A DNA stretch of 40,903 nucleotides from Holophagaceae bacterium (GTDB lineage: Bacteria; Acidobacteriota; Holophagae; Holophagales; Holophagaceae): assembly GCA_025357545.1 (NCBI GenBank), contig JANXPB010000143.1, positions 1-40,903 of the forward strand, given 5' to 3'. Within the stretch, counting starts at the first letter, position 1. The number at the start of each line of letters is the position of its first letter. A model generated the notes under the pieces. The model did no database searches. It saw nothing but the letters and a program-made list of their open reading frames with translations, and was not told where the DNA came from. Below, piece after piece: positions 1 to 6,748 of this stretch. Made by a program: the position numbers and the translations under genes.

Positions 1-1
1 C

Positions 2-2086
2 GCGGAGGTGGGCCTGGAAACAGGTTTCGCTAGCGGCAGCACGCTGTCAGTGAGCCACGCCGAACTGAAGGACTACGCCAGCGAAATCTTCCGGCCCATC
101 TACGGGCCCATCCAGAGCCGAACGATGCTCAGCCTCTACGGCTCCCTGCCGGACTTGCGCCGGCCCTGGGGCAGCTACCAGCTGGATCTGCAGCACGATG
201 CCCTGACCCAGGGTGGCTCCTACGACCGGGTGGGCAACCGATTGTCAACTTCGGTGGCTGCCTTCTCCTTCTCCAACACCCTTAACTGGACCCGGCTGCG
301 CGACTACCCGGCCAAGGGGCAGGACAGCAATTTCGTGAACGGCGCTCTTCTGGTAGGCCGAAGCTTCGGTGTCTGGTCGCTGCGGGGCCAGGCCAACTAC
401 ACCCTGAACGGCGGGGTGAAGCACCTCACGGACACGGCGCTCTACGCCGATACCACGGTCTTCCACCCCTTCCAGCTCCAGGCGGGAATCAACCGCAGCA
501 CCGATTCCGGCACCACCACCTACCTATTAAACGTGTTCAAGTACACCGGGCGGTTCAGCCTGGGCCTCAATGCAGCCTATTCCTCCGAGTCCCACTTCAC
601 GGGCGCGATCACCCTCCACGTAGGCCTGTCCCACGATCCCAGCTCAGGCACCTGGCGAGCCCGCGCGGAAAACGTGGTGGGTTTCGGTGGCCTCAGCGCC
701 CGGGCCTTCCAGGACAAGAACGGCAACGGCCGCCGCGACCCTGGCGAACCCTATCTCGAAGAAGCCGGTTTTGCCGTCAGCGGCATTCCAAATGGCAACG
801 CAGTCGGCGCCAATTACTTCAGCGACCGCATGCCCGCCGACCGCTATGCCTATGCCAGCCTGCTGGAATCCTCCCTGGAGGACCCGTTGGCGCGGCCTGC
901 CACAGCGGGCTACAAGCTGCTGCCACGCTCGGGCCGAGTGGCGACCATCGAGGTGCCGGTCGTGAATTTCGGGCAGGTGAACGGCACGGTGTACCTGGAT
1001 GATGGCGGGCCCAAGCGGGCTTTCCCGGGTCTCCAAGTTGAATTGATTGACCACGCCGGCCGCGTCGTCAAAGCCGTCCGCACGGCCTATGACGGCTTTT
1101 TCAGTCTGGATGGCGTGAAGCCAGGGATCTACCAGTTGCGCGTCTCGCCACCGGATTTGGACCGCCTGGAACTGGTGGGACCGGCCCCCAAAGCCATGAC
1201 TTTGGACCCCACCGGCACCATCGTGGACAACGCCGACCTCATCGTGCGTTCGCTGCATCCCGCCATTCCCCGTGCGCCTATGCGGGCCGCGGCTCCACCG
1301 GCCCTGCCGGTGCCCTCAAATGCATCCGCCCCCGATGTCACCAGCCTCACGGCGCGCGCCTCGACGAGCGTCCCCACCCGCCCGCAGGTTGGAGCTTCCT
1401 TGCGGGGCCTGGAGGCGGCCTTCACCCTCCGGGTGATGGTGGCTTCCCTGCCGGAAACCGTGGCACGTACGATGGCCCAGTTGAAGCCGGTGAACCCGGA
1501 TGTGTTCGCGGAACCCAAGGTGTTGCGCAACGGCGAGCGCTGCACCCAGGTCTTCGTGGGCCACTTTGAGACGCGCGGGGCTGCGGAGCGCTTTGTTACC
1601 CGGCTGCCGGCGGAATATCAAACCCGGTCGAACCGCCCCGTGGTGACGAAGCTCTCGGACCTGCACCCAGCCCCGGCCTTGGCATCCATGCCACCGCCCA
1701 GCCCCGTCCCGCCCGTGGCTCCGTCCACTTCTGCCCCATCTTCGGCGCGGCCAGCGCAAACTGCCGTGGCGGCGGTCCGGCTGCCGGCCCCCGCTCCCAC
1801 CCGGGCGGTCCAGGACGTCGAGACCTATACCCTGCGAGTCATGGTCGCGGCGATGCCGCAGACTGTGGGCCGGACCCTGGACGTACTGAAGTCGGTCAGC
1901 CCCGAGGTCTTCACGAAACCCATCCAGATGCGGAACGGCCAGCAGTGCACCCAGATTTTCGTGGGCTCCTTCCCCTCCAAGGTCGCGGCGGAATATTTCG
2001 TGAAGAATCTGCCCCCGGAGTACCAGACCAGGGCCAACCGGCCGCTGGTGTGCAAGGTCTCGGAGCTGCCGGTGCGCCAGTCCTGA
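2..2086 (+). CDS. Usher-like outer-membrane protein with two C-terminal SPOR-like repeats (5' truncated)
   Basis: The frame is open from the first base of the window, so the gene starts upstream; a GTG at 8 is only an internal codon. The first ~215 residues visible are short alternating strands rich in Tyr, Phe, Ser and Gly, as in a beta-barrel. A calcium-loop-like segment DKNGNGRRDPGEP follows (about residue 236 counted from position 8), then a carboxypeptidase-regulatory-like beta domain around GTVYLDDGG and YDGFFSLDGVKPG. This order resembles the C-terminal half of alternative fimbrial ushers. Two Pro/Ala-rich linkers then separate two SPOR-like domains (nt 1421-1663 and 1826-2068) that are roughly 60% identical, each with TLRVMVA and EYQTR motifs. 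SPOR domains usually bind denuded peptidoglycan, so the protein may be anchored to the septal wall. It converges on the minus-strand operon, ending 17 bp from it. The usher assignment is tentative; the repeat pair is certain. Confidence 0.6.
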   Translation, partial: AEVGLETGFASGSTLSVSHAELKDYASEIFRPIYGPIQSRTMLSLYGSLPDLRRPWGSYQLDLQHDALTQGGSYDRVGNRLSTSVAAFSFSNTLNWTRLRDYPAKGQDSNFVNGALLVGRSFGVWSLRGQANYTLNGGVKHLTDTALYADTTVFHPFQLQAGINRSTDSGTTTYLLNVFKYTGRFSLGLNAAYSSESHFTGAITLHVGLSHDPSSGTWRARAENVVGFGGLSARAFQDKNGNGRRDPGEPYLEEAGFAVSGIPNGNAVGANYFSDRMPADRYAYASLLESSLEDPLARPATAGYKLLPRSGRVATIEVPVVNFGQVNGTVYLDDGGPKRAFPGLQVELIDHAGRVVKAVRTAYDGFFSLDGVKPGIYQLRVSPPDLDRLELVGPAPKAMTLDPTGTIVDNADLIVRSLHPAIPRAPMRAAAPPALPVPSNASAPDVTSLTARASTSVPTRPQVGASLRGLEAAFTLRVMVASLPETVARTMAQLKPVNPDVFAEPKVLRNGERCTQVFVGHFETRGAAERFVTRLPAEYQTRSNRPVVTKLSDLHPAPALASMPPPSPVPPVAPSTSAPSSARPAQTAVAAVRLPAPAPTRAVQDVETYTLRVMVAAMPQTVGRTLDVLKSVSPEVFTKPIQMRNGQQCTQIFVGSFPSKVAAEYFVKNLPPEYQTRANRPLVCKVSELPVRQS

Positions 2087-2103
2087 CCACAAACTGCGGT
2101 TGA

Positions 2104-3135
2104 TCAGGACGGCCCGGGCTGCTTCCAGATGAAGCCGTCCAGCAGGTAATGGGTGGCCTGGGGCAGGGCCAGCAGCGGCACCAGCAGGGCCTGGGCCAGG
2201 AGTCCGAGGGTCCATCCCTTCCCGAAGAGGGCCGGGTGGTCGTGCCAGATGCCCAGGTCCCAGAGCCATTCTTCTCCAAAGGCCACCAGGATGAGCAGCG
2301 CTCCAAAGACCAGGGGACCGGCCTTCATAAGGGCACCGGCGGCGCCGGATTTGGCGGGCTCGCCCCGACTGCGCCGCCACACCAGAACCAGGTACGGAAT
2401 ACCGTGGGGCAGCACGTTGAGCAGGGTGAAAGCCCAGTCGCTGTTGAAGGCCACGATGGCGAGTTGCCAGGTGAGCGCGGTGGTGGCCACGATGATGGCT
2501 TTCCCGGCGGGAAGGAAGGCTTCGGATCTCCATCGGACCAGTTGTCGGCCGGCGAAGGCCAGCAGTAGGGCGAGGTACACCGGCAAGGTCAGGGTGGCCA
2601 GCCAGGTCGCCGTGGGTCCCGCGAAATCCCCTTCCACGAACCATGCGAAGGCGCGGGGCAGATGACCGTGCCACCAGAGCAGGGGCCACAATGTCGCGGC
2701 ATAGATGGTGGCCCGGTCCAGGTGCTGGTCCAGACGGGAGAGCCCGGCCTCCTGGCGCTGGTAGAGGGCCACCCACCCCGCCTGCTGCCGCACGAAATGG
2801 AAGACGGCCAAGTAGGCCAGCACCCGCCAGAAGAGCTGGCTGGACTGGCTGTGCAGCAGCGCGCCGAAGCCCCAGGCCGCCAGGGGCACCAGGGTGTAGC
2901 GCCAGGGATGCGACCTGAGTTCAGCGAGATCGAGATAGGTGCGCAGCCAGGTGGCGTGCACATGGGCGACGTCCACGGCCACCACCACCGCGAGCCAGGC
3001 CCAGAGGGGCAGGGGCGTGTGGAGCAGCCCCAGCTTCCAGCCGATGCCCGTCAGCGCCACGGCCAACAGAGCCGATCCGCCAAAGGCCGCCAGGTCCAGG
3101 TTGCGGGAGAAGAGCCAGGGCTGGGGGCGCGCCAC
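2104..3135 (-). CDS. Polytopic membrane protein with conserved-looking His motifs, last gene of the polyamine-like operon
   Basis: 343 residues with about eight to nine hydrophobic segments and almost no soluble domain. Histidines sit at or near membrane borders: DVAHVHATWLRTYLD near residue 60, FHFVRQQAGW near 115, LPHGIPYLV near 245 and ATHYLLDGF near the C terminus. This pattern suggests a metal- or haem-dependent membrane enzyme and loosely recalls Brp/Blh-type carotenoid dioxygenases or integral membrane oxygenases, but I cannot assign a family. The start is a GTG at 3135, 3 bp after the TGA of the upstream FAD gene (3141-3139). An ATG that overlaps that TGA lies in another frame and was not used. 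Such tight spacing means it is co-translated with the FAD protein and the spermidine-synthase-like gene, so a role in the same pathway is likely. Confidence 0.75.
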   Translation of the reverse strand: MARPQPWLFSRNLDLAAFGGSALLAVALTGIGWKLGLLHTPLPLWAWLAVVVAVDVAHVHATWLRTYLDLAELRSHPWRYTLVPLAAWGFGALLHSQSSQLFWRVLAYLAVFHFVRQQAGWVALYQRQEAGLSRLDQHLDRATIYAATLWPLLWWHGHLPRAFAWFVEGDFAGPTATWLATLTLPVYLALLLAFAGRQLVRWRSEAFLPAGKAIIVATTALTWQLAIVAFNSDWAFTLLNVLPHGIPYLVLVWRRSRGEPAKSGAAGALMKAGPLVFGALLILVAFGEEWLWDLGIWHDHPALFGKGWTLGLLAQALLVPLLALPQATHYLLDGFIWKQPGPS

Positions 3136-3138
3136 GCA

Positions 3139-4749
3139 TCACCGCCAGCTGGGCGAAATGGTTCCAAAGGCTGCCAGGATTTCTTCGGCGGCGCGCAGGC
3201 CATGGTCCTGGGCCTCTTCGAACAAGGCCAAGCCGCTGAGGTCGGTGTGCGCGAAATGGATGCCCTGGTGGGGCTCCTTGGCCCGGCGCAGGGCCTCGCT
3301 GAACAGGAAGTTGGGCCGGGGCTGGACCATGGCGTGGCCCCAGCGCATGATGTCCAGCCGCGCGATGTTCCGCTCCAGGTCCGGGTGGGCCTTGCGCAGG
3401 TCCTCCAGCACCAGGTTGGCGCAGGTCTGCCAGTCCATGTTCTGCAACCGCAGCCGCTCGGCGCGGTCGTCGGCGCCGGTGAAGGGGTAGTAGTAGGTCA
3501 GCACGGTGGGACCATGGTCGCGGTAGGACTGGTGGGTGGCTACGACGTAGCCCAGCCCCGCGCTGTCCCGCAGCACGTTGTCCCAGGCGAGCGCCATGCC
3601 CACCTCTTTGGGCCGCTCCCGCAGGGAGATGTTGGCCACCAACCAAGGCGCCACGTGGAAGGCGCTGATGCCTTCCGGCCTTTCGGTCCAGAGGGTCGGG
3701 ATGATGTGTTGGGCCAGGTGCTGCGGCCCCGCGAATATCACCCGCTTGGCCTTCCAGCCCAGGGCCTTGCCGGCCTTGACGTCGAAGGCGCTCACCTGGA
3801 TGGTTTCGGGGGACACGCGCAGGATCTGGCTCACGGCGATGCCGGTACGGAGGCGGGGCTGGCAGGCCTTCGCGAGGTGGTCAATGATGGCGCCATTGCC
3901 TTCGGGCCACGCGATGATGGGCCGACTCTCCTCGCCCGGATTGAGTTTCCGGGCGGCGAAATAGAAGATTCCTGCCCAGGCCGAAGTGGTGGCCAGCCGC
4001 GTTCCGTAGTCGTCCCGGCAGGCATAGTCCAGCAGCCAGCGCAGGCGCTCGGAGGTGAGCCCCTTCTTGTCGAGCCATTGCTGGAAGCTCTGGCGGTCGA
4101 GGGCCTGGGGCTCGGGCGCGTCGCTGCACTTCGAGCGCGGGATGGTGAAGGCGCGGCGGCCCTCCCGGTCCCGCCAGGCCACCCAGACATCCACCTCCGC
4201 AAAGAAGAGCCGGTACTGGCGCTCGTCTTCGGCGGAGGCCCCGGCCCGCAGGTAGAGACCCTCCCACCACTGCCCGGAGGCGTAGACGCGCTCCTCGGGA
4301 GCCCGCACCAGGGCTTCCTCTGCGAAGACCGGGTCGCCCTGTTCCGTGAAGGCTTCCACGGCGCCCATCTCCTTCAGCAGCTTCACCAGGGCCCGGTTTT
4401 CACGGTTGGGCGCCGGCACGTAGTGGGCGCCCCAGGGGAAGGCGCTGATGCCGTTGCGCCCGGACCGCGAGGTGCCGCCCACCTGGGGCTCCAGCTCCAC
4501 CAGCTGGTAGTTCTTGAAGCCCTGGCCTTCGAAGCGCCAGGCGGCGCTCAGGCCCGCGGCACCGCCGCCCACGATGACGACGTCCACATCCTCGAACTGC
4601 GTGGGCTGGGGCAGCTGGATGTCCCGCACCCGGTGGCCCAGTTCCAGGGAGGGGCCGACGATCTCACCGCCAAAGCGCCGGCCCCGCCGCAGCCGGTCGC
4701 AGCCAAGGCCCAGGGCGGCGGTTCCGGCGAGAAAATGCCTGCGCTTCAC
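3139..4749 (-). CDS. Tat-exported FAD-dependent amine oxidase/phytoene desaturase-like oxidoreductase
   Basis: 536 residues. The N terminus MKRRHFLAGTAALGLGC has twin arginines (R3, R4) before a hydrophobic stretch, and Cys17 could make it a lipoprotein, although the lipobox is imperfect. This points to folded export by Tat. A Rossmann dinucleotide site VVIVGGGAAGLSAAW (GGGAAG at 61-66) is followed by an acidic residue in LVELEPQVGGTSRSG, the classic FAD-binding pattern of the flavin-containing amine oxidase/desaturase superfamily. The start is a GTG 16 bp downstream of the spermidine-synthase-like gene. Its neighbours suggest that the substrate is a polyamine or related amine made by that enzyme; this is inference. 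A Tat substrate in this window is notable because the local tatA carries a nonsense codon. Confidence 0.8.
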   Translation of the reverse strand: MKRRHFLAGTAALGLGCDRLRRGRRFGGEIVGPSLELGHRVRDIQLPQPTQFEDVDVVIVGGGAAGLSAAWRFEGQGFKNYQLVELEPQVGGTSRSGRNGISAFPWGAHYVPAPNRENRALVKLLKEMGAVEAFTEQGDPVFAEEALVRAPEERVYASGQWWEGLYLRAGASAEDERQYRLFFAEVDVWVAWRDREGRRAFTIPRSKCSDAPEPQALDRQSFQQWLDKKGLTSERLRWLLDYACRDDYGTRLATTSAWAGIFYFAARKLNPGEESRPIIAWPEGNGAIIDHLAKACQPRLRTGIAVSQILRVSPETIQVSAFDVKAGKALGWKAKRVIFAGPQHLAQHIIPTLWTERPEGISAFHVAPWLVANISLRERPKEVGMALAWDNVLRDSAGLGYVVATHQSYRDHGPTVLTYYYPFTGADDRAERLRLQNMDWQTCANLVLEDLRKAHPDLERNIARLDIMRWGHAMVQPRPNFLFSEALRRAKEPHQGIHFAHTDLSGLALFEEAQDHGLRAAEEILAAFGTISPSWR

Positions 4750-4765
4750 GGGGCCTCCGGCCGGA

Positions 4766-6358
4766 TCACGACCAGCGCTTCCATTCCTGCGCGTAGAGGT
4801 GCACCAGCACCTGGTTGTCCAGGCGGTTGATGTCCATGGGCAGGCGGTCCATATCGTGGGGGAAGGCGAACATCGCAGCCATGGTTCCGTCCGTGAGGTA
4901 GCGCAGGTCCGTCAGTGTTGTCACTGGTGCATCGAAGGGCGCCGGGGAGGCGAGCACGAAACCCCACACACCGAAGGAGGGCACCGACAGGTGGTAGGGC
5001 TTCGTCTGGAAGCCCGCCGCCTCCACTGTGGCGTTGATGCACCAGAAGGATTTGCGCGCCATGAGCGGCGAAGTGCTCTGGATGGCCACCACCCCATCGG
5101 GCCTAAGCGCCCGGCGCAACAGCTTGTAGAAATGCGTGGTGTAGAGTTTCCCGACGCTGTAGGTGTGCGGATCGGGAAAATCGATGAAGGCCACGTCATA
5201 CCCTTCAGCGGGGCGGTGTTCGTTCAGCCAGACCATGGCGTCCTGGTTGATGACCTCCACCCGGCGGTCCAGCATGGAGCCCTTGTTCAAGTCCCGCAGC
5301 AACGGCATTTTCGCCGCCAGGGTGGTCATGGCGGGGTCCAGGTCCACCAGCGTGACCTTTTCCACCTCCGGATGTTTGAGGATTTCCCGCACCGCCAGGC
5401 CGTCGCCGCCACCGCAGACAAGCACACGTTTGGCGCCGGGCTTCAGCGCAAAGGCCGGATGCACGAGGGCCTCGTGGTAGCGGTACTCGTCGGCGCTGGC
5501 GAATTGCAGGCCGCCATTCAGGAAGAGCTGGAAGCTGCCGCGGCCGTGGGTGATGACGATGCGCTGGTAGGGCGTGTCCTTGGCGTACACGATCTCGTCG
5601 GCGTAGATCTCCTCTTCCACCATGAGTGTAAATCTTTGAGCGAACACCAAGCCCGTGCCCAGCAGCAGGATCACTGCAGCGCAGCGGACCCGCAGCATCC
5701 GCCGGTTGCCCAGCAGGGGTTTCAGCAGGTGGGTGGACCAGAAGCCCACCAGGGCGTTGAGGATCCCGAAGATCAGGCAGGTCCGCACCAGCCCGAACTT
5801 GGGCATGAGCAGCACCGGGAACAGGATGCTGGCGGCCAGAGCGCCGATGTAATCGAGGGTGAGCACCTGGGCGATGAGATCCTTGAAGGCCACCTGGGGC
5901 TTGAGGATCCGCATCAGCAGAGGGATCTCCAGACCCACCAGGGTGCCGATGGCGGCCACCAGTCCGTAGAGCAGGGGGCGGAAGGCATGGGTATGGGCGA
6001 AGGCCTGAAACAGGATGGGCGCTGAGAAGCCCCCCACCAGGGCCACCGCCAGTTCCAGGTCCACGAAGCGCTGGGCCAGTCCCCGGTGCAGATGCTTCGA
6101 TAAGTAGGAACCCAGGCCCATGGCGCTCAGGTAGACGCCGATGACCGTCGAGAACTGCATGACGGAATCGCCCAGCAGGTAGCTCGCCAGGGTGCCCGCC
6201 ACCAATTCGTAGATCAGGCCGCAGCTGGCGATGACGAAGACCGTGATGAAGAGCAGCGGCGCCCGCAGCAGGCCCGGCTGGCTTGGGCCCGCGGCCCGCG
6301 GCGAAGCACTGGCATCCCTGACCCCAGCCGAGGCCTTCGCGGCCTTGGCATCAGCCAT
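4766..6358 (-). CDS. Membrane-anchored spermidine-synthase-like aminopropyltransferase
   Basis: 530 residues in two parts. Residues about 33-240 form six to eight transmembrane helices. Residues about 245-460 are a SpeE-like Rossmann methyltransferase fold: LNGGLQFASADEYRYHE (about 280-296) matches the spermidine synthase substrate-entry motif, CGGGDG (315-320) and VDLDP (338-342) bind the SAM-type cofactor, and DFPDP (393-397) stands where soluble enzymes have the D-S-T-D-P catalytic motif. Both aspartates of that motif are kept, but Ser/Thr is replaced by Phe-Pro, so the amine acceptor may differ. The start ATG (6358) overlaps the stop of the DUF350 gene by 8 nt. No SAM decarboxylase, the usual source of decarboxylated SAM, is visible in the window. 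Confidence 0.85.
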   Translation of the reverse strand: MADAKAAKASAGVRDASASPRAAGPSQPGLLRAPLLFITVFVIASCGLIYELVAGTLASYLLGDSVMQFSTVIGVYLSAMGLGSYLSKHLHRGLAQRFVDLELAVALVGGFSAPILFQAFAHTHAFRPLLYGLVAAIGTLVGLEIPLLMRILKPQVAFKDLIAQVLTLDYIGALAASILFPVLLMPKFGLVRTCLIFGILNALVGFWSTHLLKPLLGNRRMLRVRCAAVILLLGTGLVFAQRFTLMVEEEIYADEIVYAKDTPYQRIVITHGRGSFQLFLNGGLQFASADEYRYHEALVHPAFALKPGAKRVLVCGGGDGLAVREILKHPEVEKVTLVDLDPAMTTLAAKMPLLRDLNKGSMLDRRVEVINQDAMVWLNEHRPAEGYDVAFIDFPDPHTYSVGKLYTTHFYKLLRRALRPDGVVAIQSTSPLMARKSFWCINATVEAAGFQTKPYHLSVPSFGVWGFVLASPAPFDAPVTTLTDLRYLTDGTMAAMFAFPHDMDRLPMDINRLDNQVLVHLYAQEWKRWS

Positions 6359-6569
6359 GAATGGCCGCCGCGATGATGATCGAGATGCCGAGGATTAGGC
6401 TGCCGAGCACAATGCCGAGGGCGATGTTCTGGTCCTCCTCCATCTCCTTGCGCAGGGAGAAGGGCAGGATCTTGGCGAGCAGCAGCCAGACGGCGCCGAG
6501 CACAACCAGGCCCATCAGCGCGAAGATGCCCGCAGTTTTGAGATGGGCCAGGAGATCGTAGTTGTCCAT
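6351..6569 (-). CDS. DUF350 small membrane protein (YjfL-like)
   Basis: 72 residues with two hydrophobic helices (about 11-33 and 48-70) separated by the charged segment SLRKEMEEDQNIALG. The D/E-x-N-x-A-x-G pattern leading into the second helix is typical of DUF350. E. coli yjfL, of the same family, lies beside yjfC, a glutathionylspermidine-synthase-like ATP-grasp gene, so a polyamine link is established by association elsewhere. The ATG at 6569 shares one base with the TGA of the upstream 59-aa gene (TGATG); a GTG one codon earlier (6572) is an alternative start. The stop overlaps the spermidine-synthase-like start. Biochemical function is unknown. Confidence 0.85.
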   Translation of the reverse strand: MDNYDLLAHLKTAGIFALMGLVVLGAVWLLLAKILPFSLRKEMEEDQNIALGIVLGSLILGISIIIAAAIHG

Positions 6570-6748
6570 CACTTGCCTCCGTGGAATCCGTTGTTGTGCA
6601 GGAAGGTCCGGTAGGCGCCTGGAGTCTGCCGGACGTCAGGCGGGAGCACCACGCGTTTATGGGCGCCGAAGATCTCGGTGCCGAAGAAGCCATTGGCGGT
6701 CACCAGGCCGAAGCCTCCCACCAGGGCCAGCGCATAGAGGGTTCGCAT
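6569..6748 (-). CDS. 59-aa exported small protein of the DUF350/DUF4178 operon
   Basis: This short gene lies between the DUF4178 and DUF350 genes. Its ATG (6748) shares one base with the TGA of DUF4178, and its own TGA shares one base with the DUF350 ATG. The N terminus MRTLYALALVGGFGLVTANG is a signal peptide or membrane anchor. The mature part is polar and ends in the pattern LPPDVRQTPGAYRTFLHNN followed by GFHGGK. Small proteins with an LPxxVR...GAYRxF...HGGK ending occur beside DUF350 genes in other bacteria as far as I recall, which supports it being a true conserved component. The function is unknown. Confidence 0.8.
   Translation of the reverse strand: MRTLYALALVGGFGLVTANGFFGTEIFGAHKRVVLPPDVRQTPGAYRTFLHNNGFHGGK

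Noticed and set aside
1316-2776. 486-codon open frame on the minus strand
   Set aside because: It overlaps the usher-like SPOR repeats and the polytopic membrane gene, and has a low-complexity Arg/Gly/Pro-rich product.
2662-4830. 722-codon open frame on the plus strand
   Set aside because: It lies opposite the FAD oxidase and membrane genes; its product is Gly/Pro/His/Gln-rich without motifs, the usual antisense shadow of GC-rich coding DNA.
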